DNA of 64,000 bases from Streptomyces sp. NBC_01264. GTDB lineage: Bacteria; Actinomycetota; Actinomycetes; Streptomycetales; Streptomycetaceae. The stretch is from positions 4,464,001 to 4,528,000 of the forward strand of contig NZ_JAPEOX010000001.1 in assembly GCF_026340675.1 (NCBI RefSeq), read 5' to 3'. A program made the translations under genes and the position numbers. The notes beneath the pieces are model-generated. The model was not told the origin of the DNA, did not search any database, and was given only the letters and a program-made list of their open reading frames with translations. This document shows positions 1 through 8,362 of the stretch, piece after piece (position 1 is the first letter of the stretch; each line of letters starts with the position of its first letter).

Positions 1-2
1 TG

Positions 3-776
3 TGGAAGCGGTTCGGCCAGCAGGTGGCCGTGTCCGGGATCGATCTCGAGCTGCCCGCCGGGCAGTTCATCGGCCTGGTCGGGCCGAACGGCGCGGGCAA
101 GACGACGACCCTGTCCATGGTGACCGGGCTGCTGCGCCCGGACATGGGCCGGGTGTTCGTCGCCGGGCACGACGTGTGGGCGGACCCGGTGCAGGTGAAG
201 TCCCGGATCGGCGTGCTGCCGGAGGGGCTGCGACTCTTCGAGCGGCTCTCCGGACGGGAACTGCTCGGCTACATGGGCCGGTTGCGGGGGCTGCCGGGCC
301 GTGAGGCGGACAGCCGGGCCACGCAGCTGCTGGACATCCTGGACCTGGCCGGTTCCCAGCACAAGCTGATCGTCGACTACTCGACGGGCATGCGGAAGAA
401 GATCGGCCTGGCGGCCGCACTGCTCCACAACCCCGAAGTGCTCTTCCTGGACGAGCCGTTCGAGGGCGTGGACCCGGTGTCCGCGCAGACCATCCGCGGA
501 GTGCTGGAACGTTACACCTCCTCCGGAGCCACGGTCGTCTTCTCCTCCCACGTCATGGAGCTCGTCGAGTCGCTGTGCGACTGGGTGGCCGTCATGGCCG
601 CCGGCCGGATCCGGGCCGCGGGCCCGCTGGCCGACGTACGGGGCGACGCGCCCTCGCTGCAGGCCGCGTTCCTGGAGCTGGTCGGGGCGCAGGGCCGGGC
701 CACGGGCGAGTCCCTGGACTGGCTCGGCGGCGGGTCGAACGGCAACGGGGCGGGCAGCGGGGCGGGCGTCCGATGA
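3..776 (+). CDS. ABC transporter ATP-binding protein (5' end outside window)
   Basis: Energises an ABC-2 type exporter together with the permease that follows. The frame is already open at the window edge (WKRFGQQVAVSG...), so the true start lies upstream and only the first few residues are missing. Walker A is GPNGAGKTTT, the signature is YSTGMRKKIGL, and Walker B is VLFLDEPFEGVD, followed by the switch His in VFSSHVMEL. The C-terminal tail is Gly/Ser/Asn-rich and nonconserved. Its TGA overlaps the ATG of the permease (ATGA), so the two are translationally coupled. The substrate cannot be read from the sequence. Confidence 0.93.
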   Translation, partial: WKRFGQQVAVSGIDLELPAGQFIGLVGPNGAGKTTTLSMVTGLLRPDMGRVFVAGHDVWADPVQVKSRIGVLPEGLRLFERLSGRELLGYMGRLRGLPGREADSRATQLLDILDLAGSQHKLIVDYSTGMRKKIGLAAALLHNPEVLFLDEPFEGVDPVSAQTIRGVLERYTSSGATVVFSSHVMELVESLCDWVAVMAAGRIRAAGPLADVRGDAPSLQAAFLELVGAQGRATGESLDWLGGGSNGNGAGSGAGVR

Positions 777-2395
777 GCACGTCCGTCACGCCCGTCGCGC
801 CCGTCGACATCATCCCGATCTTCGTCCGCCTCAAGCTGTCGCTCCTGCGCAACGGGCTCAAGGGCTCCTCGACGCGCAAGGCCGCCTACTTCGGCGCCCT
901 CGCCTTCGCGCTCGTCATCGCCTTCTTCGCCACGCTCGGCCTCATCGTGCTGCGCGGCAACGCGCACGCCGGCGCGGTCGTCGTCCTGCTGGCGGCGATC
1001 ACGGCCCTCTGCTGGACCTTCGTACCGCTGTTCTTCTCCACCGGCGACGAGACGCTCGACCCGACCCGGCTGGTCATGCTGCCGCTGCGCCCGAGGCCGC
1101 TCGTACGGGCCATGCTGGCCGCCTCGCTCGTCGGCATCGGGCCGCTGTTCACGCTGTGCCTGGCCGTCGGCTCGGTGATCGCCGTCGCCCGGGGCGCGGC
1201 GGGCGTGGTGGCAGCCGTACTGGCCGTGCCGCTGCTGCTGGTCGGCTGCGTCGCCCTGGCCCGTGCGGTGGCCACCGCCAACGTCCGGCTGCTGACCAGC
1301 CGCAAGGGGCGCGACCTCGCGCTGCTCAGCGGCCTGCTCATCGCGATCGGCGCGCAGGTGGCGAACTTCGCCGCCCAGCGACTGTTCCAGACCGGCGGCC
1401 TGGACAAGCTGGAGCCGGCCGGGGAGGTCGTCCGCTGGCTGCCGCCCGCGACGGCCGTCGGGATGGTGGACTCCGCGAGCGAGGGCTCGTACGGGATCGC
1501 CGCCGCCCAGCTCCTCATCACGGTCGCGGCCCTCGGCCTGCTGCTCCGGTTCTGGGAGCGCAGCCTGACCAAGCTGATGGTCACCCCCGACGGTTCGACG
1601 ATCGCGGCCGCCAAGGAGAAGAAGAAGCGGGCGAACGGCGAGGGCGGCCGCGGCTGGTCGATCCTGCCGGACGACCGTACGGGCGCGGCCGCCCAGCGCG
1701 TGCTGCGCTACATGGTGCGCGACCCGAAGACCAAGGCGGCCTGGGTGTCGGCCCTGGCGCTCGGCCTGATCATCCCGGTCGTCAACGCCTTCCAGGGCGC
1801 CGGCTCTGTGTACCTGGCCTGCTTCGCCTCGGGCATGATCGGCCTCCAGATGTACAACCAGTTCGGGCAGGACACCTCGGCGTTCTGGATGGTCGCACAG
1901 ACCATTTCGAGCACCCGGGACGCCTACGTGGAACTGCGCGCCCGCGCCCTGGCCCTCGCGCTGGTCACCGTGCCCTTCACGGTGGTGGTCGCGACCGTCA
2001 CGGCCGGCCTGCTCGGCGACTGGGCCGGACTGCCCGGCGCCCTCGGCCTGGCCCTGGCCCTGCTCGGCTCGATGCTGTGCACGGGAGCCCTGGCGTCCGC
2101 CCATCTCGCGTACTCGATCCCGACCGACGGTGCCTTCAAGAGCGTCGCCCCGGGCCAGGGCGCCCTCGCGTGGGCGGCCCTCCTCGGCGGCCTGCTCTCC
2201 TCGGCCCTGATCAGCTCCCCGCTGATCGCCCTGGCCGTCTACTTCAGCGCCACGGACCAGAAGTCCCTGGCCTGGATCCTGCTCCCCCTCGGCCTGGCCT
2301 GGGGCGCGCTGGCCGCCTGGGCCGGGCTGCGCCTCGCCGCCCCGGCGGTGGTGCGCAAGCTTCCCGAGATCCTGGTGGCGGTCAGCAAGGGCTGA
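773..2395 (+). CDS. ABC transporter permease
   Basis: Integral membrane partner of the preceding ATPase; 540 residues. The ATG at 773 is chosen because it makes an ATGA overlap with the ATPase stop. There are many hydrophobic segments: roughly residues 38-75, 100-215, 245-265, and a second dense block from about 325 to 530. Between the halves is a charged cytoplasmic loop (AAAKEKKKRANGEGG, about residue 280). The length fits the large ABC-2 type permeases of actinobacteria rather than the usual 250-residue form. Transported substrate unknown. Confidence 0.88.
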   Translation: MSTSVTPVAPVDIIPIFVRLKLSLLRNGLKGSSTRKAAYFGALAFALVIAFFATLGLIVLRGNAHAGAVVVLLAAITALCWTFVPLFFSTGDETLDPTRLVMLPLRPRPLVRAMLAASLVGIGPLFTLCLAVGSVIAVARGAAGVVAAVLAVPLLLVGCVALARAVATANVRLLTSRKGRDLALLSGLLIAIGAQVANFAAQRLFQTGGLDKLEPAGEVVRWLPPATAVGMVDSASEGSYGIAAAQLLITVAALGLLLRFWERSLTKLMVTPDGSTIAAAKEKKKRANGEGGRGWSILPDDRTGAAAQRVLRYMVRDPKTKAAWVSALALGLIIPVVNAFQGAGSVYLACFASGMIGLQMYNQFGQDTSAFWMVAQTISSTRDAYVELRARALALALVTVPFTVVVATVTAGLLGDWAGLPGALGLALALLGSMLCTGALASAHLAYSIPTDGAFKSVAPGQGALAWAALLGGLLSSALISSPLIALAVYFSATDQKSLAWILLPLGLAWGALAAWAGLRLAAPAVVRKLPEILVAVSKG

Positions 2396-2430
2396 CCGGC
2401 CGACCGGCCGCGCCTGCCCGCGTCAGGCCG

Positions 2431-2482
2431 AACGGGCCGTGGGCCTCCGCTCCCCTCGGGGACGGAAGGCCCACGGCCCGTT
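2431..2482. terminator. Strong hairpin terminator between convergent genes
   Basis: Perfect 16-bp stem: AACGGGCCGTGGGCCT at 2431-2446 pairs with AGGCCCACGGCCCGTT at 2467-2482, with a 20-nt loop. It lies between the end of the ABC permease and the end of the leftward wall-hydrolase gene, so it can serve both strands. Confidence 0.8.
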
Positions 2483-2522
2483 CGTTCGTGGAGCCGCCGA
2501 TCAGGAGCCGGCGGTCAGAGGG

Positions 2523-3785
2523 TCAGGCGGTCGGGAACTTGGCGATGAAGGCGCTGCCGACACCGACGACATCGTCGAAGCTGCGCTTCCCGGCACCGAA
2601 CTCGGTGGCCGCCATGGCGCGCTTCTTGCCGTTCACGATCTCCCAGACGGTGGCGTCGGCCAGCGACCTGACCATCGTGCCGTTGGCGGGAGCAGCCTTC
2701 GCGGCGGCCGAGGCCAGCCACTGGCCCGGGGTGCCGAGCAGCGGGCGCTGGTCGTAACCGAAGCCGGTGAAGTCGGCGTTGGTCAGGGGGACCGCCACGC
2801 CGCCGGCCATCACGTAGACGGTGGCGTCGGCGCCCGAGACCTCCTTGACGATGGAGCCGTTGGGCACCTGCCGGGTCGCGGCGGCGGCCAGCCAGTCGGT
2901 CGGAACGCCCATCAGGGCCTGCTGGTTGTACCCGTTGGCGGTCCACTCGGCACCCGAGATGTGCAGCGCCGCACCGTTCACGATCACGTAGCGGGACGGG
3001 TCGTTGCCGGTCTGGTCCATCACCACGCGGCCGGTCGACACGGTCCGCTGCGCCGCGGCCTGCAGCCAGGCGGTCGGGAGGCCGTAGTCGGCGCGGAGGT
3101 TGTAGCCGTCCTCGGTCCAGTCCGACGCGGAGATCGGCAGCGCGGCACCGTCGATGATGACGTACCGGTTGGCGCCGCCGGCCTGGTCGTGGACCACGGT
3201 GCCGGCGGGCGGGGCGCTCGGCAGCCCGTTGAAGGCGTTGGGGTCGATGGTCACGACCTTGCCCAGGTCGTAGTGGTCCAGGGCGACGTCCGAGCCGGCC
3301 ACCGGGACACCGGCCCCGGCGATCATCACCCGTACGTCCGGGCCGTTCGGCGACTTCACCAGGGTGCCGTTGGCCAGGGAGGAGGGAGCGGGGTAGGTCG
3401 GGGCGTTGGGGTACGGGTCCGCGTGGTCGGCACCGAGGTTGTAGCGGGGGCCGCAGTTGGGCCAGGCGCCCTGGCCCTGCCCGGCCAGGATCTTCTCGCC
3501 GATCAGGATCTGCTGCTGCTTGGTGGCGTGGTCCGCCCGGTCGGCGTACTGCGTTCCGCCGTAGGCGCGCCAGGTCGGCATCGATATCTGGAGACCGCCG
3601 AAGTAGCTGCCGGAGGGGTCGATGATCTTCCAGTTCCCGCTGGCCTCGCACTGCGCGACCTTGTCCCAGGTGGCGACGGAGGCGGCGGAGGCGGGGGTGC
3701 TCGCGAGGAGCGGGGCGGCGAGGGCCAGCAGGGCGGTGGCGGCGGTGGCGAGTGCGGAGTTCTTGCGGGCGGCGGCGGAGCGCAT
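2523..3785 (-). CDS. Secreted Rpf-like transglycosylase with C-terminal repeats
   Basis: Predicted extracellular peptidoglycan lytic transglycosylase of the resuscitation-promoting-factor class. A signal peptide (basic MRSAAARKN, hydrophobic core, TPASA cleavage region) covers about residues 1-34. The Rpf-like domain follows at about 36-115 and includes WDKVAQCEASGNW with the conserved catalytic Glu, then YFGGLQISMPTW. The rest is five repeats of about 57 residues, each starting G-x-V-V/K and ending in a Trp-Leu-x-x-A segment, probably a wall-binding module. The last ~62 residues are identical to those of the neighbouring CHAP protein. The start ATG at 3785 gives a complete signal peptide. 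No c-di-AMP riboswitch motif is visible upstream, although such riboswitches control several rpf genes. Confidence 0.9.
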   Translation of the reverse strand: MRSAAARKNSALATAATALLALAAPLLASTPASAASVATWDKVAQCEASGNWKIIDPSGSYFGGLQISMPTWRAYGGTQYADRADHATKQQQILIGEKILAGQGQGAWPNCGPRYNLGADHADPYPNAPTYPAPSSLANGTLVKSPNGPDVRVMIAGAGVPVAGSDVALDHYDLGKVVTIDPNAFNGLPSAPPAGTVVHDQAGGANRYVIIDGAALPISASDWTEDGYNLRADYGLPTAWLQAAAQRTVSTGRVVMDQTGNDPSRYVIVNGAALHISGAEWTANGYNQQALMGVPTDWLAAAATRQVPNGSIVKEVSGADATVYVMAGGVAVPLTNADFTGFGYDQRPLLGTPGQWLASAAAKAAPANGTMVRSLADATVWEIVNGKKRAMAATEFGAGKRSFDDVVGVGSAFIAKFPTA

Positions 3786-3839
3786 CGGGATTCCCTCGGG
3801 GCAGCGGGTCTGGGTGTCGGCGGCGGAGCGGCCGGGCCC

Positions 3840-3871
3840 GAGCCGCCCGGCTTGTTCGGGCCGGGCGGCTC
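3840..3871 (-). terminator. Hairpin between the two wall-hydrolase genes
   Basis: GAGCCGCCCGG (3840-3850) pairs with CCGGGCGGCTC (3861-3871) around a 10-nt loop, downstream of the CHAP gene on the minus strand. Beside it, 3890-3950 holds two copies of GGCGCTCAGTCGTGGCGC and related GCTCAG units, a small imperfect tandem repeat. Confidence 0.6.
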
Positions 3872-3957
3872 AGGGGCGGTGCTCAGGGGTGGCGCTCAGT
3901 CGTGGCGCTCACCGGTGGATCTCAGCTGCGGCGCTCAGTCGTGGCGCCGGACCGGGA

Positions 3958-5589
3958 TCAGGCGGTCGGGAACTTGGCGATGAAGGCGCTGCCGACACCG
4001 ACGACGTCGTCGAAGCTGCGCTTGCCGGCGCCGAACTCGGTGGCCGCCATGGCGCGCTTCTTGCCGTTCACGATCTCCCAGACGGTGGCGTCGGCCAGCG
4101 ACCTGACCATCGTGCCGTTGGCGGGAGCAGCCTTGGCGGCGGCCGAGGCCAGCCATGCGGCGGGGGCACCGTCAAGGGGGCGCTGGTCGTAACCGAAGCC
4201 CGTGAAGTCGGCGTTGGTCAGCGGGACCGCGACGCCACCGGCCATGACGTAGACCGAGGCGGAGGACCCGGAGGCGTCCTTGACGATGGTCCCGTCGGCG
4301 ACCTGCTTGGTCACCGCCGAGCCGAGCCACTCACCGGGGACACCCATCAGGGACAGCTTGTCGAAGCCGACGCTCGTCCACTCGGTGGCCGAGATGCCCA
4401 CCGGGGTGCCGCCCACCATGACGTAGCGGGAGGAGTCGGTGCCCGACTGGTTCATGACGACCGTGCCGGACTGCAGCGGCTTGGCGACGACGCCCTTCAG
4501 CCACTCGGCCGGAACACCCATCAGGGTCTGCTCGTTGTACTTGTCGGCCGTCCACTCGGAGCCGGAGATGTGCAGCGCGGAGCCGGCGACCATCACGTAG
4601 CGGGACGGGTCCGTGCCCGACTGGTCCATGACCACGATGCCCGTCGCCACCGTCCGCTGGGCCGCGTTCTTCAGCCAGGAGGTCGGAACGCCCATGTCGG
4701 CCCGGGTGTTGTAGCCGCCGGAGACCCAGTCGGCGCCACCGATCTTGAGCGCGGCGTCACCGATGATCACGTACCGGTCCGCACCGCCGGCCTGGTCGTG
4801 GACCACGGTGCCCGACGGCGGGGCGCTGAAGAGGGACCGGAAGGCCTGGTCGTCGATGGTGACGACCTTGCTCATGTCGTACTTGTCAGGCGTGACGTCG
4901 GAGGCCGCCACCGCGAGACCGGCTCCCTTGATCAGGACCTTGACGGCCGGGCTGCTCGCCGACTTCACGAGCGTGCCTTCGGCCAGCGAGGCCGGGTTCG
5001 GGAGGGAGGGGGTCGAGCTGCCGGCCGGGGAGACGTAGCCGCTGATCTTCTGGCCGCCCCAGGGACGCTCACCAACGGCCGCGTCGTAGCTGGAGGCAGT
5101 GCTGACGTGACCCGCACCGCCGCCCTGGTTTCCGCCGGTGATGGTGACCTTGTCGCCGGACACCCCGGTCACCAGGGCCACGTGGGCGGCCCAGTCGCTG
5201 CCGTTGTAGTCGAAGACGACCGCGTCACCGACGTGCGGCGTGTTGGTGATCGTCCCGTACTTCTTTCCGTAGGCCATGAAGCTGGCCGCCCCGTCGGTCA
5301 GGGTCGCCAGACCCGTGACCCCATTGCGGGCCCAGACCCAGCCGGCGAAGTCGGCACACCAGGCGTGGGCCGTACGGCCGTTGCTGCAGCTGTTGTACTG
5401 GTTGGGGCCACCGTCGTAACCACCGTGGGCGCAGGCTCCGTTGCCTTCCTCGGCACGGGCGGTGGCGGCGATTCCGTCGGTCAGCGTCGAGGCGCTGGCC
5501 GGGTTGGCGACCACCATGGTGAACGCGGTCGCCGCCAGGGCTGAGGTGGAGGCGATGCGGATGGCGATGGTCTTGATGCTGCGGGACAT
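3958..5589 (-). CDS. Secreted CHAP-domain wall hydrolase with C-terminal repeats
   Basis: Predicted cysteine amidase/endopeptidase acting on peptidoglycan outside the cell. Signal peptide about residues 1-33 (ends NPASAS). The CHAP domain is about 35-185: the catalytic Cys lies in AHAWCADFAGWVW and the His in WAAHVALVTG. A short Pro/Ser linker follows, then six repeats of about 57 residues of the same family as in the gene downstream (which has five). The final repeats of the two genes are near-identical at DNA level, pointing to recent duplication or gene conversion. Transcribed ahead of the transglycosylase in the same direction with a hairpin between, so the two may be expressed separately. 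Confidence 0.9.
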   Translation of the reverse strand: MSRSIKTIAIRIASTSALAATAFTMVVANPASASTLTDGIAATARAEEGNGACAHGGYDGGPNQYNSCSNGRTAHAWCADFAGWVWARNGVTGLATLTDGAASFMAYGKKYGTITNTPHVGDAVVFDYNGSDWAAHVALVTGVSGDKVTITGGNQGGGAGHVSTASSYDAAVGERPWGGQKISGYVSPAGSSTPSLPNPASLAEGTLVKSASSPAVKVLIKGAGLAVAASDVTPDKYDMSKVVTIDDQAFRSLFSAPPSGTVVHDQAGGADRYVIIGDAALKIGGADWVSGGYNTRADMGVPTSWLKNAAQRTVATGIVVMDQSGTDPSRYVMVAGSALHISGSEWTADKYNEQTLMGVPAEWLKGVVAKPLQSGTVVMNQSGTDSSRYVMVGGTPVGISATEWTSVGFDKLSLMGVPGEWLGSAVTKQVADGTIVKDASGSSASVYVMAGGVAVPLTNADFTGFGYDQRPLDGAPAAWLASAAAKAAPANGTMVRSLADATVWEIVNGKKRAMAATEFGAGKRSFDDVVGVGSAFIAKFPTA

Positions 5590-5830
5590 GACGAAGCTCC
5601 TGATGGCGTGAAAGGAAGTGTGGTGTCGCTGCGGAGACCGCAGACGGGCCTGGTGAAGGCCGAAGAGTGGGGGCGCGCCGGGCCGGTGGGGACGGCTGCC
5701 CTGCAGGAGCAGCTGTCGGGCCGGTGGGTGCGATGCCCGGGTGGTGCGGTGCGAATCGGCGCCGGCGGTTGATCGGCCGGGCGGTGGTGCTGGTGGTGGT
5801 GCGAGTCCTGCGGGTTCTACGGGGCTGTGC

Positions 5831-5884
5831 GTTCTACGGGTCCTGCCGGTTCTGCGGGTCCTGCCGGTTCTGCGGGTCCTGCTG
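5831..5884. repeat. Three 18-bp tandem repeats
   Basis: Units GTTCTACGGGTCCTGCCG, GTTCTGCGGGTCCTGCCG and GTTCTGCGGGTCCTGCTG follow head to tail. They lie in the 358-bp gap (5590-5947) between the CHAP gene and the small secreted peptide gene. I see no convincing gene in that gap; the open frames there are GC-driven shadows. Confidence 0.75.
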
Positions 5885-5947
5885 TGAAGTTCGTGGGCCG
5901 TGGCCGGGTGGCGCTTTCGGCGCTGCTGCCCCGGGCGGCGGGGTCGG

Positions 5948-6160
5948 CTACTCCCAGGCGGTGGTGTTCCTGCCGACCGGAGCGGTCTCCCAGGCGGTGG
6001 TGTTCTTGCCGACGGGGGCGGTCTCCCAGGCGGTGGTGGCGCTGACTCGGGTCTCGCTGGTGTTTCCGGTTCCGTGGGTCGCCAGGGCCGGGGTGACGGT
6101 GGCGACGGCCAGGGCGAGGGAAGCGACCGCGGCGGCCTTGACGAGGCGAGTGCGAAGCAT
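5948..6160 (-). CDS. Small secreted repeat peptide
   Basis: Seventy residues. A Sec signal peptide (MLRTRLVKAAAVASLALAVA..., cleavage near ALA) leaves about 40 residues, most of them a 12-residue repeat: TTAWETAPVGKN, TTAWETAPVGRN, then TTAWE and stop. The ATG at 6160 is preferred over the in-frame TTG at 6178 because AAAAGGA lies 8 nt upstream of it. The repeats are 36 bp and nearly identical in DNA, so copy number could vary by slippage. The neighbours are wall hydrolases, so a surface or wall role is plausible. No known family recognised. Confidence 0.65.
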   Translation of the reverse strand: MLRTRLVKAAAVASLALAVATVTPALATHGTGNTSETRVSATTAWETAPVGKNTTAWETAPVGRNTTAWE

Positions 6161-6315
6161 GGGAGTGGTCCTTTTCAAGAGCTGGGATGACTGGCCGGGT
6201 GGCCTTTTCCGGTCTCACGTCCCGCGGTGACGTTTCCTCCGGTCTTGCCTTCCAGGTGGTGTTCCCTTCCGGCGATCACTACTTTCGTCGCAGCTCAGCG
6301 TGGGTGGAAGGGCTT

Positions 6316-6735
6316 TCAGGTGGACGGAACCGGACCTGGACCGTTCTGGCCACGGGTGCCGGAAGCGGCCAGCAGGAGGTGCTCGTAGTACGGCGTGACG
6401 AGGGGGACCCCCACACGGCCGACCGTCCACCCGCGCAACGCCGGCACCTCCTCGACCGCACGACGGCACAGGACCTCCGTACGCCCCTCCGCCTCGGCCA
6501 GGCTGTCCGCGATCAGGTAGACGCCGAGCGTCGGCCCCGGCAGCGCGCCCGACAGTGCACCTGACAGCGCGCCCGGGCGGGCACCCGAACGGACACCCGG
6601 ATGCGTGGACACGTGCTCCACCGGGCCGCAGCCAGTGGGATCGGCATCGGCGAGGGCGCGGACGAGTTCGCCCGCGTGCGCGGGGAGTTGGGCTCCGGGC
6701 GCGGATGCGTGCAGGGCCGCGTGGATGAGATACAT
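6316..6735 (-). CDS. Conserved hypothetical protein, partner of divergent LuxR-type regulator
   Basis: About 139 residues beginning MYLIHAALHAS. The ATG at 6735 is preceded by GGGAGG about 10 nt away, so it is preferred over the GTG at 6744. There is no signal peptide or membrane segment. The middle has a low-complexity Arg/Gly/Ala/Leu stretch (GVRSGARPGALSGALSGALP), then a more ordered C-terminal half with LIADSLAEAEGRTEVLCRRAVEE and a Tyr-rich VTPYYEHLLL. It reads away from the regulator at 6898, an arrangement that suggests a shared control region. Function not recognised. Confidence 0.65.
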   Translation of the reverse strand: MYLIHAALHASAPGAQLPAHAGELVRALADADPTGCGPVEHVSTHPGVRSGARPGALSGALSGALPGPTLGVYLIADSLAEAEGRTEVLCRRAVEEVPALRGWTVGRVGVPLVTPYYEHLLLAASGTRGQNGPGPVPST

Positions 6736-6897
6736 GCACCCCACCCTCCCGAAGACTTCACAACGGGCAAATACCCTGAAGCTGGACGGTTCGGGCCCTG
6801 ACCGGAAGCGGCCACGACTCCCCGAGCTACCCGTAGGACGCGCGTGCGATTATCGGCTGACCTTGACTTACGGGTGTACACAGGGGGGGGAACCGCT

Positions 6898-7896
6898 GTG
6901 CTGGCAACACTTGGTCTCGACGCGACAGCCGAGGCCGTCTACCGCACGATGCTCGCGCGCCCGCGCGACGGAGTGCGCGCTCTCAGCGAGCAACTCGGCG
7001 TCACCGACGCGGAGGTCCGGAGCAGCCTCGACCTGCTCAGCGAACTGGCTCTGATCCGCCCGTCCTACGAGCAGGAGGGCGAGCTCCGCGCCGTCTCGCC
7101 CGAGGTCGGCATGGAGATCCTCATGGCCCGCCAGCAGGCGGACCTCGCGGCCCAGCAGCTGCGCATCGAGGCATCACGGGCGGCCGCCGCCCAGCTGATC
7201 GCGGAGTTCGCCGATCTGAGCCCGACCGGCTCCAGTCCCGGCGTCGAGCAGCTGGTGGGGCTGGACGAGATCCGGACCAGGATCACCGGCCTGGCGCACG
7301 GGGTCCGGTCCGACCTGATGACCTTCGCACCCGGCGGAGGGCACCGGCCGGAGACCCTGGAGGCGTCGAAGGCCAGCGACCTGGCCCTGCTCGGCCGCGG
7401 GGTGCGGATGCGGTCGTTGTTCCAGGACAGCGTCCGCAACAGCCAGAGCACCGTGGCCTACGCGACGTGGCTGGGCGAGCTCGGCGGGGAGGTCCGTACC
7501 GCACCCGATCTGCCGACCCGGCTGATGCTCTTCGACCGCACCACGGCCGTCATCCCGGTCAGCAGCGAGGACAGCGCGGCGGGGGCCGTGGTCCTGACCG
7601 GCCAGGGCACCCTGACGGCGCTGTGCGCCCTCTTCGAGAACGTCTGGTCGAACGCCCGGCCGCTGGGCGCCGCGTCGGAGGAGCGGGACGACAGCGGGCT
7701 CAGCCCGCAGGAGACCACGGTGATCCGGCTGCTGGCGCAGGGGCTCACCGACGAGGCCATCGCCAAGCGGCTCGCCGTCTCGCCGCGTACGGCCCGCCGA
7801 CTGGCCACCGGCCTGATGGAGCGGCTGAACGCCGCGAGCCGCTTCGAGTTCGGAGTCCGCGCGGTCCAGCGCGGCTGGCTGCCCGGTACGGAATAG
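6898..7896 (+). CDS. TrmB/LuxR-type transcriptional regulator
   Basis: DNA-binding regulator of 332 residues. The N-terminus (about 1-65) is a TrmB-like winged helix: EAVYRTMLARPRDGVRALSEQL then LGVTDAEVRSSLDLLSELALI. A central region (about 110-250) resembles the phospholipase-D-like sensor fold of this class (FAPGGGHRPETLEASKASDLALLGRGV). The C-terminus is a LuxR/GerE helix-turn-helix (LSPQETTVIRLLAQGLTDEAIAKRLAVSPRTARR). The GTG at 6898 follows a run of eight G, a suitable ribosome site, and gives the conserved start MLATLGLDATAEAVYR. There is no receiver domain, so it is not a classical response regulator. Ends at a strong terminator. Confidence 0.88.
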   Translation: MLATLGLDATAEAVYRTMLARPRDGVRALSEQLGVTDAEVRSSLDLLSELALIRPSYEQEGELRAVSPEVGMEILMARQQADLAAQQLRIEASRAAAAQLIAEFADLSPTGSSPGVEQLVGLDEIRTRITGLAHGVRSDLMTFAPGGGHRPETLEASKASDLALLGRGVRMRSLFQDSVRNSQSTVAYATWLGELGGEVRTAPDLPTRLMLFDRTTAVIPVSSEDSAAGAVVLTGQGTLTALCALFENVWSNARPLGAASEERDDSGLSPQETTVIRLLAQGLTDEAIAKRLAVSPRTARRLATGLMERLNAASRFEFGVRAVQRGWLPGTE

Positions 7897-7931
7897 CCGC
7901 CGGGTCCGGCAGGGTCCGACGCCACGGCAGG

Positions 7932-7970
7932 AAGCCCCCGGCCGCCTCGTGACGAGGCGGCCGGGGGCTT
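7932..7970 (+). terminator. Intrinsic terminator of the LuxR-type gene
   Basis: Perfect 18-bp stem AAGCCCCCGGCCGCCTCG / CGAGGCGGCCGGGGGCTT with a 3-nt loop, 36 nt after the stop codon. Confidence 0.88.
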
Positions 7971-8010
7971 TGCGTCGGTACGGCCGTTGGAACAGCCGTT
8001 GGCGCAGCGG

Positions 8011-8184
8011 TCATCCGGCCCGGCCGAGGCGGACCAGCATCTTGCCGGTGTTCGCGCCGCGCATCATGCCGAGGAAGGCCTCCGGGGCGTGCTCGATGCC
8101 GTCGACGACGGTCTCCTCCGTCACCAGGCTGCCGTCCGCCAGCCATCCCGCCGCCCGGCCGATCCACTCCGGGAACAGGTCGAA
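8011..8184 (-). pseudogene. 3' remnant of an MDR-family NADP-dependent oxidoreductase
   Basis: Only the last 57 or so codons remain. On the minus strand they read FDLFPEWIGRAAGWLADG, then TEETVVDGIEHAPEAFLGM, then GANTGKMLVRLGRAG and stop, the typical C-terminus of quinone-reductase-like medium-chain dehydrogenases. Upstream the frame stops being homologous at about 8184, exactly where the IS element end begins (TTGACTTCC on the plus strand). The nucleotide-binding and catalytic domains do not reappear on the far side of the element, so they were deleted rather than merely split. Confidence 0.85.
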
Positions 8185-8362
8185 TTGACTTCCTCCAATC
8201 GCCCTGAAAGGCGAGGATTCTCCGGCTGCGGGTGGTCACCCCGTGTGGGAGACCACCCGCTTCGGGTGGGTTCCTGCTTCCTCCCCACCGGAGTGGGGCT
8301 TGTGCGCGCTGCCGGGCTGCTGCCTGGTCCTACGTGCGCTCTACAGGCGTTTACTCGCGCCG
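8185..8362 (-). ncRNA. Probable omega RNA (reRNA) region and right end of the IS
   Basis: The noncoding stretch between the tnpB stop and the element's right end is where IS605-type guide RNAs are made. It contains paired segments such as GGGTGGTC/GACCACCC and CCCCACCGGAGTGGGG. By family rule the guide is the sequence just outside the end, here TTCGACCTGTTCCCGGAGTG, which belongs to the oxidoreductase remnant. Exact RNA limits cannot be set by eye. Confidence 0.4.

Noticed and set aside
2439..5544. Long plus-strand open frames (514 and 640 codons) over the wall-hydrolase genes
   Set aside because: They are antisense shadows of GC-rich genes; composition is Gly/Arg/Asp/His noise, no domains, and the minus-strand genes have clear signal peptides and catalytic motifs.
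5590..5800. Possible c-di-AMP (ydaO) riboswitch ahead of the CHAP gene
   Set aside because: Such riboswitches are common before Streptomyces wall hydrolases, but the conserved GGAAGC-GGGGAACC type core is absent here.
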